Below, piece after piece: positions 30,998-43,423 of a stretch of 64,000 nt of DNA (position 1 is its first letter; every line of letters begins with the position of its first letter). This DNA comes from Symbiodinium natans (Eukaryota; Sar; Dinophyceae; Suessiales; Symbiodiniaceae), in NCBI GenBank assembly GCA_905221605.1, contig CAJNDS010002071.1, positions 522,001 to 586,000 of the forward strand, in the 5' to 3' direction. Under the pieces are notes generated by a model, which ran no database searches, had not been told where the DNA came from, and worked only from the letters and a program-made list of their open reading frames with translations. The position numbers and the translations under genes are program-made.

Positions 30998-33541
30998 ATG
31001 ACGACGCAAGCTGGCGAGGTTGTTGGCAGGCCCGCCGACGAGGTCGCAGAAGCAGATGTCGCAGTTGAGCCCATATCACCTATATCCGATCCTGCGGGTG
31101 TTCAAGCAGCACTCGTCGCTACGCTAACGACTCTGAAGCCAGTGCGTCCAGATGTGGTCCGGGCGACCCCAGCATTCGTCCCACTGCGAAGAGGTGGGCG
31201 CATTCTACGGAGTCTTGATATCGAGGACACCAAACCCTAAACCCTAAACCCTAAACCCTAAACCCTAAACCCTAAACCCTAAACCCTAAACCCTCTTGAT
31301 ATCGAGGACAAGGCCAAGTTGTACGCATTCGGAGTTGCCACGGCAGCCATTGCACAATTCTGGAGCCATAGCTGGCATGGGGGCACGTGGACGAAGGTGC
31401 CTAGTCCCTTTTTTGGGGTTTAGGGTTTAGGGTTTAGGGTTTAGGGTTTAGGGCTAAGGACCGGGAGTAGGCCCTTTTTTCCCGTTTTAGGGTTGGGGTT
31501 CCCCTATAATCCCCTTAAAACCAAAAAGGGCACCCTTTCTATTCCTAGGTTACTCCCGGGTCTAGGTGCTGATGCTGTTGATTTTCAACAACGGCCTGGC
31601 AAGCGTGTGCATCGGCACCATCGGGAGTATCGTGACAGTCCTTTTGTTTTGGGCATTTGGCCCAGCTCCGGACGATCCAAAAGATCCCCTGGATGTCATG
31701 CTTTGCTCCATGATTCTCGGCAGCCCAACCAAAACCCTAAACCCTGAAGCCTAAACCCTAAACCCAAAACCCTAGTTAAACCCTGAACCAAGGATTGCCT
31801 CCGTGCTTTGCGCTAGTCTGACCTTGTTTTTCTGGAGGCCTCGGCATCAGGTGGGGGTTGTTCCAAGTTTGGGCACCGCTATGCTTTCCTTTTTGTTTCA
31901 CAGGGTTTACGTTTTAGGGTGTAGGGGGAACATCTAGAACTTGGGGTTTAAAACCCTAAACCCTAAACCCTAAACCCTAAACCCTAAACCTAAACCCTTC
32001 TAGGCCCCAAAGGATGAAAAAGGAGCCGACTTAGCCACCCCCAGGTGTTCCTTGACCAGATTTGCATCCATCAGGCACACATGGGCCTGAAAACGGCAGG
32101 GCTGATCAGCATCTAGGATGCCCAGTAGTACCCTTTTTCCCCCTTCATTGGGTTCTTATCCCATCTAAAAACCCCTATAAACCAAAAAGGGTGCCCTTTT
32201 TTCTCCTAGGTTACTGGGGAACCCAGGCATGCCGGCGATTCTCAAGAGCTCCCGCTCGATCGTCGTCTGCTGGGATTCCACCTACATGGAGAGGGCATGG
32301 TGCGCCTGGGCCAAATTATCACGGGGATTTTCGGGGCAAGGCTTGAGGCCTTCGTGACCTTAGCGCGACAACGCAGCCACAACTCTTGTGGCAAGCGCCG
32401 CCAGAGTTGTTGTCTGGCTGCCTTGTTGGTTCCTTCTTCATTTTAATGAACTTTACGGCGTGGGCCAGGGCATCGTTAGTGTGAACCGCCGTGCGATCAT
32501 GGTCAAGATGCGCCTTCAACCCTGAACAGCTGCTCAGGTGTCTTTGAACTTGGTGCCTTCATGAAAGCCCACGGTGAGAATGCACAGCTTATCATCCGAC
32601 CGACTTTCCTTGGGCCTTGCAGCATTGCATTCCACACAGGCGTGGCGGCTGTGCTGCTGGTAAACCTTGTAACTAGGTTGGCCTTTGGCATATTCAATAT
32701 TTTTTCTTGTTTAGACTTCTCCGGCACCCCCCATCCCCCGATGTAAAACATATTTTGTCAGCGGGATTGAGAGTCCACCCAGGTAACCTTGTACTTTTTC
32801 AAGGTCTTGGACAGCTCTGCCGACTCCTTTATCCGACTGGGCATCTTACTCATCGCAATAACCAGCTTCATGTTCATGGCAGTGTCCGCCTTCCGCACGT
32901 ACTACCTGTCAGTCGAGGAGATGCGGAAGCAGCTGAAGGTTTTTTCAGTTGAGAACACGGTGGCTCACTGCTGCACCCAGCAACACAAGGATGCTTCTGG
33001 AAAGCCCATTCCCATCTGCGACAAGGAAACCATCTCTGCTTGCATCGTGAATTGGTTCGGATCGATTGAGACCTTCAACCAGAGGGTGCAGGAGAAAATG
33101 CAGCTTGCGCTTGTGCCTCAATTGGGTTACTTCTCCTTCTCATATTCTTGGATGGTGGCTTGCTCCATGCCCGTTCTGTGGGCTTACTTCCCAAAAGTCG
33201 CCTATGCTGCATTCAATGAGGATTGGACATTTGCTGCCCAGCAGGTCTTCTGGATTATGGCATGGTGGCTGGGGGCCTTGCCCATCATGACGATGAGTAT
33301 ACTTGCTGTCTCCAAGGTGCTAAGCCAAAGGTATGCATGCTGCACGAACTTCTTGGCCAATCTTATCGCTTCGTGGGTTGTCTTGCCGATCTACATCGGC
33401 ATCGAGCTCTGGCTTGGCTTTGCGTCTACCATTCTGCCGACGTTAGTGGCCGATGTCGTCTACGCCAGCACTTTGATCATCATCGCGGTGCTCTTGGCTA
33501 TTGCGATGGCATGCTGCCGGAGACGCGTGGAGGGTAAGTAA
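30998..33541 (+). CDS. Polytopic membrane protein with TIR-like segment (dinoflagellate WCVFEL family), eight exons
   Basis: Likely exons: 30998-31225, 31307-31396, 31566-about 31728, about 31793-31850, 32045-32108, 32227-32301, 32538-32668 and 32783-33541. Except for the exon 3/4 junction, which I cannot fix, all join in phase. The N-terminal ~76 residues are hydrophilic. Then comes SHSWHGGTW, a hydrophobic segment (LMLLIFNNGLASVCIG), a second (IASVLCASLTLFFW), a TIR-like stretch (VFLDQICIHQ, then IVVCWDSTYMERAWCVFELG), two further membrane helices, a Cys-containing loop (AHCCTQQHKD, CDKETISACIVNWFGS) and several C-terminal helices. This order matches a family abundant in dinoflagellate genomes; function unknown, signalling is a guess from the TIR-like motif. 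Start chosen at MTTQAGEVV; the upstream frame is also open. The end (TAA at 33539-33541) overlaps a GTAAGT donor-like site, so the gene may continue. Confidence 0.92.
31226..31306 (+). other. GA-AG intron made of a telomeric array
   Basis: Nine AAACCCT units (31232-31294) lie between two copies of TCTTGATATCGAGGACA (31213-31229 and 31294-31310). Removing GACACC...ATCGAG restores the reading frame SLDIE|DKAKLYAF expected for the membrane protein. The intron contains almost nothing except the telomeric repeat and one copy of the duplication. Confidence 0.85.
31401..31565. mobile_element. Introner-like element IE1 forming a GT-AG intron, duplication GTGC
   Basis: Flanked by GTGC at 31397-31400 and 31566-31569. 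The left copy provides the GT donor and the element end TCTAG provides the acceptor. Exons join in phase (GGTWTK|VLMLL). A TTTAGGG array (about 31416-31454) is embedded near the 5' end. Confidence 0.92.
31851..32044 (+). other. GT-AG intron containing a CCCTAAA array
   Basis: Lies between exon 4 (RPRHQ) and exon 5 (VFLDQICIHQ) of the membrane protein gene. About six CCCTAAA units (31950-31995) are near its 3' end and a few T-strand units near its middle. Confidence 0.85.
32113..32226. mobile_element. Introner-like element IE1 forming a GC-AG intron, duplication GCAT
   Basis: CTAGGATGCCCAGTAG to GGGGAACCCAG, flanked by GCAT (32109-32112 and 32227-32230). The intron is 32109-32226: the left duplication gives the GC donor, the element the AG. 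The joined product reads AGLIS|MPAILKSS, matching the family. Confidence 0.93.
32302..32537 (+). other. GC-AG intron without telomeric repeats
   Basis: Removal gives MERAWC|VFELGAFM in phase, the diagnostic family motif. The intron has neither telomeric array nor obvious TIR element, and is the plainest in this gene. Confidence 0.88.
32673..32782. mobile_element. Introner-like element forming a GT-AG intron, duplication GTAA
   Basis: CTAGGTTGGCCTTTGGCATA to GTCCACCCAG, flanked by GTAA at 32669-32672 and 32783-32786. Intron 32669-32782 is in phase (LLVNL|VTLYFF). The interior resembles dispersed copies beginning GGTAGGCCCTTGG (about 3541, 20164, 20625, 62833). Confidence 0.85.
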
Positions 33542-34795
33542 GGTGCAGGGGTTTAGGGTTCAGGGTTTAGGGTTTAGGGTCTGGGGTATCCTGTAAGCTC
33601 ACCAACCAGTGCCGCAGAGAAGCTGGTTCGAAGAAGCCAGTGATCCCGGCAAGATCAGCAAAGTATTCCAGTCAGCTCTGCAAATTTTGCAGGGCTGCTC
33701 CGAGACCTTTTGAGAGCCCAACGTGTGCTTCTCTATCTTAATGGGGCCCTGTTGGGGTCCTTCTATATGGGACCCCGAAATAGAGAACTGCCCCCAAAAT
33801 TGCGTTGCACGGGCCTTAATGGCTCTACTGGGACGAGACTCCTTGCGCAGAGCGTGCCGTGGGACAGTGACGGTGGTGAAATCTCGCAACAGCACAACGG
33901 CGTATTCCGGCAACCATTGTTTCTAGTTGTCCAAGCCCAGAACCTTAAACTCTAAACCCTCAACCCTAAACCACAGGTTGGGGAGACAGGACGAGAAAAT
34001 CAGACCGTCAGTTGATGTCCATTGGCTGCTCAAGATTTTGCAAAAAAAATGTTCCTTCTTAACTGCTTATACTAGGACCGGGAGTAGGCCCTTTTTTTTC
34101 TCCTTTTTTCAGGGCTGGGGTTCCCTTATAATCCCCTTAAAACCAAAAAGGGCGCCCTTTTTCTTCCTACGTTACTCCCGGGTCTAGTATAGGGCTGCCC
34201 AGATCTGCATGCATCTTGCAACAGATCCTCGCCAAGTGCTTTGGCAATTCGCGCGCCCAAATGATATGCGATTCTGCAGGTTTCACCATCTGGGGGTTTT
34301 CGAAATTAGGGGTACCTAAACCCTATACTAAAACCAACCATTATCCATGGGCTGTTCGGCTGGAGGGTTTAGGGCTGAAGCGTGAACACAGCTGTCTGGG
34401 CCTAGGGCTTACGGTTGCTAAGCATGGAATTTGGTACGTACTCCCATCTTGTAACTGTCGCGGGCGACATATGACCCTGATGAGATCTTCTGCCGCTGTG
34501 CGCCCGGATGCCCTGAACCCTAAACCCTGGCCCTAAACCCCAAACCCTAAACCCTAAACCCTCTGAACCTTCAAGTTCTAAAAGCCGTTGGCAGAAAATC
34601 CTCAGCCCTGATCTGAGTAGGTAGCTCGGGAAGTCGATATATACCGGGAGGGGGGAGATGCTACAAGGCACTTTAAACTCGGTAGGTGCCTACTTCGCGA
34701 GTTTTGCGATTAAGAGTCAGTATGTTTAGTTTAGGCAGGGTTTTGAGAAGTTTCGAGCTTCAGGACCTGGGACATTTCCTGTGCATGGTCTGCAG
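33542..34795. other. Short element-rich stretch with one possible exon
   Basis: T-strand units at 33548-33590, a small hairpin element around TCTCTATCTTAATGGGG (about 33728-33790), the IE1 element at 34072-34187, then a segment at 34209-34279 that is open in two frames (MHLATDPRQVLWQF or ILAKCFGNSRAQMICD) and ends at GCAG|GTTTCAC; it may be an exon. A CCCTAAA array lies at 34535-34562. Confidence 0.5.
34072..34187. mobile_element. Introner-like element IE1 with 4-bp duplication TATA
   Basis: CTAGGACCGGGAGTAGGCCC to GTTACTCCCGGGTCTAG, flanked by TATA at 34068-34071 and 34188-34191. The duplication offers no GT or GC, so this copy probably sits inside an existing intron or between genes. Confidence 0.9.
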
Positions 34796-34864
34796 GAGCA
34801 CGTGAGCAACATCTTCTGGCAGTTCGTCGTTTTCGAGGTCGATTCGTACGAGGATTTGCTGCTC
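34796..34864 (+). CDS. Candidate exon, acidic/aromatic (gene at 34.8-37.5 kb)
   Basis: CTGCAG acceptor, 23 codons in phase 0 (EHVSNIFWQFVVFEVD then SYEDLLL), GTAGGG donor. A clear globular-protein segment. I do not recognise the family. Probably continues in the exon at 35438. Confidence 0.6.
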
Positions 34865-35437
34865 GTAGGGAGGATCGTGTTAGCAACTTAGGCTGTCAGG
34901 CGCGCTCAGTTCTAAAACTGGAGTATTGTGGAATCTCTAGCAAGGGAGTTTGGTAGGGATATAGGGACCATGGTATCCGTATTCCTACCGTGCTGCTGCA
35001 GAGCAACAGTTGCACTGCAGGGCCCCCTATTATTCTCCCTAAACCCGAAACCCTAAACACCAGAAAGTCAACCGCCCTCCCTCCTCCCTATTCCTGCTGG
35101 CATCATTGCAACCCGAGCGACTGTCGAATGGGCTTGGGAGGTGAGTTTCGTGTGCAGACTTCCCATGGAATCCAATACTATAGGCATAATTCCCTGAAAT
35201 TCCATCGTTTCTACAAACTATACGCCCTGAGTGACGTCTTGGGGTTTAGGCTTATAGGGCTTAGGTTTCTGGTTCTTAATCGGATACAAGGTGCTTAATT
35301 TCCTCACTCCCTACTCAGAACTAGTACGTAGGTTTTGGAGCAAGGGCAGGTCAATCCCAGAAACCCTAAACCCTAAACCCTAAACCCTAAACCCTAAACC
35401 CTAAACCCTAAACCGCTGCGTGTTGCGTACTACGCAG

Positions 35438-35518
35438 GACATCCTCCACGAGCTGGTGAAGGCCTTTGCGGAGCCGCGCACGGGCGTCAAGCAGGCCCCA
35501 GGGCTTCTTGCTTTACCT
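35438..35518 (+). CDS. Candidate exon (gene at 34.8-37.5 kb)
   Basis: CGCAG acceptor 23 nt after a CCCTAAA array, 27 codons in phase 0 (DILHELVKAFAEPRTGVK then QAPGLLALP), donor GTTTAG, then a TTTAGGG-type array. Good example of the array-exon-array island. Confidence 0.6.
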
Positions 35519-35585
35519 GTTTAGGTTTTAGGGTTTGGGGTTTAGGGTTTAAGGTTTAGGGTTTAGGGTTTAGGGTTTAGGGTTA

Positions 35586-35672
35586 GGGACCCTCTTTACC
35601 TACAGGTTTATGGGCCATTCCTTCTAATTAAGGGTAGTTACTACTAAACTGTAGGTAAATAGAGTCCCAGGT
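35586..35672. repeat. Short inverted-repeat element, family H2 (copy 1)
   Basis: From GGGACCCTCTTTACCTACAG to CTGTAGGTAAATAGAGTCCC. A reverse-complement copy lies at 39436-39526. Ends are imperfect inverted repeats of about 22 bp. Confidence 0.75.
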
Positions 35673-36196
35673 AGGGCTTAGGGCTTAGGTTTCGGGTTTA
35701 GGGCTTTGAGGGTCATTATCCCGTTTCAGGGATAGCCTGATCTGCCGGATGCATCGGAGGGCGGATCTGTATGTCTTGCCTTCTTAAACCGAGGCTCCAA
35801 GTTGACATGCAGTCCTTCCCCCCCACCCACCCCGACCCCACCCACCCACCCACCCAGCTGTTTCCTTCGGGTTTAGGGTTTACGGTTTGGGGCTTAGGTT
35901 TTTGTGTTTTCTCAAGGGCCGTCCTTGTCGAGGCCCTAAATCTCAGACCGAGACCTGGGAGACTGCGGGCTTCACAGGCTCAGAGTTCGCCTTTGGGTCC
36001 AAAGCCTCGTTGAAGCCAAAGGCCTTATACTAAGACCTAAACCCATAAAATAGGCTGATCCCCAAACCCCTAAACTGGCCCTAAACCATTAAAGCTCTAT
36101 ACCCCAAACCCCAGACCCCAAATCCTAAACCCTCAACCCTAAACACTAAACCCCAAATCCTAAACCCTAAACCCTAAACCCTAAACGCCCCTTGAG

Positions 36197-36265
36197 GACC
36201 TGCCCGACCTGCGGCAAGTGCTGCAGCGCCACCTCGATCACCTGGAGAGTGAGCTGCAGGACCAA
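36197..36265 (+). CDS. Candidate exon, coiled-coil-like (gene at 34.8-37.5 kb)
   Basis: TTGAG acceptor, 23 codons (DLPDLRQVLQRHLDHL then ESELQDQ), possible GTGAAG donor; the frame stays open to about 36289. Heptad-like leucines suggest a coiled coil. Confidence 0.6.
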
Positions 36266-37429
36266 GTGAAGTGCTACAAAAACGCCCCTAAACCCTAAAC
36301 CCCTTTAGAGTTTCGGGTTTAGGGTTTAGGGTTTACGGTTTAGGGTTTAGGGTTTAGGGTTTAGGATTTGACTTCCTGCAGGCTTTGTCAGAGATTCCAT
36401 TTCTCTTCAGGGTCCAGAAGATTTGGTGCGTAGGGTTCACAAGGTTTATGTCATACGTGTTCTCCTCACGTAACCCAGCCAAGCTCTACTCCTTTTTGTG
36501 GCGACCTGCAGTTAGAATATCTTTGTTTTTGGCATTTTCGGGTGGAGGGGGGCTGGCGTGCAACGTTTCCTCACAGAACTTGCAGATGGAATAAGGGGGT
36601 TTCCGAAATTCGGGGTACCTTCTTGGGGTCCTTATTATAAGGGGATCCTACTATTTGGGGGTCTATATTGGAGTCGTTGTGGCATTCAACGTTTCCTCAC
36701 AAAACTTTAAAGCTAGCAAGAATCCGAGTTGAAGAAGTATGAGTCCTATTGAACCTAATAAGAGGCCTCTTAAAACTGAAGTTCAAGAGGAATCCCACCC
36801 ATCCGTAAACAGATATGTTTAGGGTTTAGGGTTAGGGTCTAACTGCAGGGTTGGTAAAATCGGGCCGCTTACCCTCCGCACAAACAAGACTCAAACTACT
36901 GCACCCTCCCGTTTTTCAATATTCTAACTGCAAGGTCGGTCGCCGCTACGTATACTATATGATCTTCAACATGTCTCTTGCGCTTCACCCCACATCAGTT
37001 CACCCAGTATATCCATACAACTTCATGGAATTAAGACTGGGCCTTGTCCCTGAGGACTTGTTTTCACCTATTTGTCGCAGGCTTGTCCTTCATGGAATTG
37101 CAAGCTAAAGAGAATGCAAAATCCCGAAGACAAAACCTAGCAATTATTTGAGGGAAGAGGGGGCTGGAAATCAATCCACATCAGGGTACATGTACATCGA
37201 AACAATGTCTTTTCATGAGTTTCCGGGCCTTCCAAAAGCCTCCCACACTGCTACTTGGCCCGTTCAACCCCAAGACCCCTTTTGGGATGTTCCCCCTTAT
37301 ACCAACAGTCCTTCTTAATAGGGAATATAGTAGGGGGTTCTAAAATCCCTCTTAAGGACTGTTAGTATAATGGGGAACATCCCAACATTGAGCCCTGAAC
37401 CTTTAAACCCAAAACCCCTGACCTGGCAG
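36266..37429. other. Unique stretch with one H1 element, no supported gene
   Basis: TTTAGGG array (36318-36364), a family-3 element with TTTCCGAAATTCGGGG (about 36597-36665), then unique DNA to 37280 and the H1 element at 37284-37383. An 85-codon frame at 36851-37108 lacks splice or family support. Confidence 0.5.
37284..37383. repeat. Palindromic element, family H1 (full copy)
   Basis: GGGATGTTCCCCCTTATACC with AACAGTCCTTCTTAATAGGG mirrors CTCTTAAGGACTGTTAGTAT and AATGGGGAACATCCC. Few mismatches. Confidence 0.8.
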
Positions 37430-37522
37430 GACAGAATCCTCGCCGGCGACCGCGAATCAATCGAGACAGCAGGCCTTGGCTTCTACATCCCGGGATTCTC
37501 TCAAGGAGTTATCATGCTTTAA
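37430..37522 (+). CDS. Candidate terminal exon (gene at 34.8-37.5 kb)
   Basis: GGCAG acceptor, 31 codons including TAA (DRILAGDRESIETAGLGF then YIPGFSQGVIML). Could be the C-terminus of the preceding exons, an inference from order and spacing. Confidence 0.5.
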   Translation, partial: DRILAGDRESIETAGLGFYIPGFSQGVIML

Positions 37523-37811
37523 CGTTTAGGGTTAATGATCGGTTAATGAGGGTTTTGCTGAGCGTTTGGGTTAAGGGTTTAGGGTTTAGAGTTTAGGGAC
37601 GAAGCGTGACAAAGGAAGTGCGAGACTGCGTTGGCATGACTTGCAGACCTTTTGCTCAATTATATTTTGTATTATTTTTATATATTCAGTATTGATGCAG
37701 TCTCTTACAATAGGCGGAGGCTTGACAACACAAGTGATTTGGCAGCTGCAAGTAGTCCGTACCTGCCAATGACCCAAAAGCCGAAACCCTAAACCGAAAA
37801 GTCTCCTCGAG

Positions 37812-40890
<3,079 letters not shown>

Positions 40891-41500
40891 GTTTAGGGTT
40901 CAGGGTTTAGGGTGGTTTAGGTTTAGGGTTTTGCAGGGTCTATAGGGTTTATGGGGTGTCTTAGTTTTTACAAGGTTCATAGGGTTTTTACAGGGTTCAG
41001 AGGGTTTAGTAAACTGTACACGCTGTCGGGTCTTAAGCCTCAACAGAGACGCAGTGCCGACTTCTGGCTGCTTCGAGGACCTTGCAAACCCCAAACCCTT
41101 GCAAGGCCCTCAAACCCCCAAACCCCCAACCCCACCCTAAACCCTAAATCCTAAACCCTAAATCCTAAACCCTAAACCCCTGATTACAACGCCCATAAAC
41201 CTAAATCCTAAACCCTACAAAGCCGAAAGCCTAAAGCGTGTATAAGCCCTAAACCCTGTCAACCGCGCTATGCCTGCAGCCATCAAGATCCCTTGCAACG
41301 AGGGCCCGCCCTAAAAGAGGGGTGTAGGGTTAAGGGTTTTTAGGGTTTAGGGTGCAATGAGGGTTCAGGGTTTCGGGGGCTGCGGCTGTTCTGAGGTTTC
41401 GGAGTGCAGCTCCTCCCAGACCCAAACTCCTAAAGCCTAAACCCCAGGGATCTGGAGCCACCACCCCTCCCCCCCCAACCCCCCCAAACACCCGCCGGAG

Positions 41501-41584
41501 GCCATCGAAGACAACCGTAGCATCACGATCACGGGCAGCTTGGCCAGATGGAGGTCATTCGCCACCATGGCCTCGTACTTACGG
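41501..41584 (+). CDS. Candidate exon (41.3-44.6 kb group)
   Basis: CCGGAG acceptor, 28 codons in phase 0 (AIEDNRSITITGSLARW then RSFATMASYLR), GTTTAG donor from a telomeric unit. The minus strand is also open here, but the plus frame fits the junctions and resembles the next exon (SITLGRQWSRISSKSS). A small islet at about 41280-41320 (PSRSLATRARPKRG) may link it to the upstream gene. Confidence 0.55.
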
Positions 41585-41734
41585 GTTTAGGGTTTCGGGC
41601 ATTGGTCCCTTGTTAAAATTCCATTATAGTTCTGAGCCTCATAATTCGGGCACCCCCAAAGAGACCCAGCAGGGTTTAGGGGTCAGAGGGGGTTGGTAGT
41701 TATAAGATTGCTTTGGGGCATTCGAGCTTCACGG

Positions 41735-41858
41735 CGTGCACACACATACACACATACACACATACACACATACACACATACACACATACACACATACACA
41801 CATACACACATACACACATACACACATACACACATACCCACATACCCACATACCCACA
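41735..41858. repeat. ACACATAC octamer microsatellite
   Basis: About 15 tandem units of CACACATA, degrading to CCCACATA at the right end, followed immediately by a CCCTAAA array. Confidence 0.95.
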
Positions 41859-41909
41859 ACCCTAAACCCTAAACCCTAAACCCTAGACCCTAAACCTTAA
41901 ACCCTTAAG

Positions 41910-42037
41910 GAAGCCTGGGCGGCTCCATCACCTTGGGGCGGCAATGGTCGCGCATTTCCTCGAAGTCTAGCATGACGAGCCCGAGTGCGAGCCACAGCGG
42001 GCGGTTCCTCTTCCAGGAGACGGATCCGGATTTGGAG
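41910..42037 (+). CDS. Candidate exon (41.3-44.6 kb group)
   Basis: TTAAG acceptor after CCCTAAA units; 42 codons (SLGGSITLGRQWSRISSK, then SSMTSPSASHSGRFLFQE, then TDPDLE); GTGGGC donor. Good composition. The minus frame is also open, so the strand is inferred from junctions. Followed by a family-3 element (about 42044-42116). Confidence 0.6.
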
Positions 42038-42321
42038 GTGGGCCTGACTCGGGGGAATTCCGAAAATACTGGGTTGCCCTTTTTGTTGGGGTTCCTTTGG
42101 TACTTTGGGGTAGATGAGGCGCACACTTTCTTTCGGGGAGGTTGCTTTCGGATTGGGTTTCGGGTTGGTGGTTGTTTGGAACTTTGTGACCAACTTGGGT
42201 TCGCTCAGCGCTTCTGCTCACCCACGGAGCCTGCCTCACCCTGCAAAACTCAGGCATAGCCCTAAACCCTAAACCCTAAACCCTAAACCATAAACCCTAA
42301 ACCCTCAACCACCCCCTGCAG

Positions 42322-42429
42322 AACTCAGGCAAAGATGGTGGTTCACAGCAGCGCGGAGTGGCAGTCCATGATCGCCAGCTTCATGGTGGGGCGCTCCCCG
42401 GAGGATTCGGACTCCAAAGCTCTGCCTCG
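42322..42429 (+). CDS. Candidate exon (41.3-44.6 kb group)
   Basis: CTGCAG acceptor after CCCTAAA units. The frame reads TQAKMVVHSSAEWQSMI then ASFMVGRSPEDSDSKALP and ends at a GTTTAG donor. ASFMVGRSPEDSD resembles VGSYMRGRDPGDYD of the exon at 44106. Confidence 0.6.
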
Positions 42430-42820
42430 GTTTAGGGTTTGGGGTTTAGGGTTTTGGGTTTAGGGTTTAGGGTTTAGGGTTAGGGTTTAGGGTTTAGGGT
42501 TTAGGGTTTAGGGTTCTGGCTCCCGCACTCTTGGACATCCCCTGCATCCAGCTGTCCAAACACCATGACGTTCGTTCTGGCTAGCATACCCCTCGTCCCT
42601 CCATGTGGTTCCCAAAATACCCCTTTTAAACCCCAAGTAATTGGAATAGAATCGCCTTGAAGTGACCCAAAGAGGGTACCCCGATTTTCGGAAACCCCCA
42701 TGTGTCCCCTCCCGAGTTTGTGTGCAGACGATACTGGTTCGTGTTAAGCTCTCTGGCTCGAAAGCTCTGAGCCCAGTTGTTTCTGGAAATAGGGTTTAGG
42801 GTTTAGGGTTTAGGGGTTAG

Positions 42821-42921
42821 GGCTTCCGCATGTTCAGCTGTGAGGAGTTTGTGGCTTTGGATCGCCATCAGATGGTCATACCACTCTTCCAAGAAGATTG
42901 GACACAGCTTTCTGCCCCGAC
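42821..42921 (+). CDS. Candidate exon (41.3-44.6 kb group)
   Basis: Follows TTAG of a telomeric array. The frame reads GFRMFSCEEFVALDRHQ then MVIPLFQEDWTQLSAPT, ending at the GC donor created by the introner duplication GCTG. Unknown family. Confidence 0.6.
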
Positions 42922-42925
42922 GCTG

Positions 42926-43037
42926 CTAGGATGCCCAGTAGTACCCTTTTTCCCTTTTTATTGGGTTCTTATCCCATATAAAACCCCTATAAACCAAAAA
43001 GGGTGCCTTTTTTTTCCTAGGTTGCTGGGGAACCCAG
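42926..43037. mobile_element. Introner-like element IE1 forming a GC-AG intron, duplication GCTG
   Basis: CTAGGATGCCCAGTAG to GGGGAACCCAG, flanked by GCTG (42922-42925 and 43038-43041). No telomeric array inside, so it is the array-free counterpart of 19461-19607. Confidence 0.9.
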
Positions 43038-43220
43038 GCTGGCTTTTCCCGTCACCATCCAGCACAAGGAGGTCTCACGGGTGCAGGGTGTCGGGTTGTG
43101 ACAGGTCCAGCAATTTCTGGCGTAGCAAGGGTAAGCCAGAAAGTCTGCGACATCAACCTGGCTGGGCGTACTCAGGTCCTGGGTACCATCCTGACAGACA
43201 CAGAAACAGACGAAGCCTAG
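43038..43220 (+). CDS. Candidate exon with a frame problem (41.3-44.6 kb group)
   Basis: In the frame continued from 42921 it reads LAFPVTIQHKEVSRVQGVGL then TGA. A different frame carries GPAISGVARVSQKVCDIN, then LAGRTQVLGTILTDTETD, to TAG at 43220. Both look coding. A frameshift, sequence error or an unseen short intron near 43090-43110 would be needed to connect them. Confidence 0.5.
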   Translation, partial: AGFSRHHPAQGGLTGAGCRVVTGPAISGVARVSQKVCDINLAGRTQVLGTILTDTETDEA

Positions 43221-43362
43221 GGTTTAGGGTTTAGGGTTTAGGGTTTAGGGTTTAGGGTTTAGGGTGATTCTTCCAGGATTCGGCTCGAAGTGGTAGGCTG
43301 ACAATCCCCCCAAAGCTCTCAGCCCCCCGAACCGCGGCTGCTGTCAGCCGCTATCCATGTAG

Positions 43363-43423
43363 GCGCCCCTGGTGGTGGAGTACAACGCGCAGTGGGTCCA
43401 GGCGACCCGGACTCCACCAAAGA
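43363..43423 (+). CDS. Candidate exon (41.3-44.6 kb group)
   Basis: ATGTAG acceptor, frame APLVVEYNAQWVQATRTPPK, possible GTTGTC donor. Unknown family. Confidence 0.5.

Noticed and set aside
41735-41858. CRISPR-like regular spacing of ACACATAC
   Set aside because: Units are contiguous with no spacers; a simple microsatellite.
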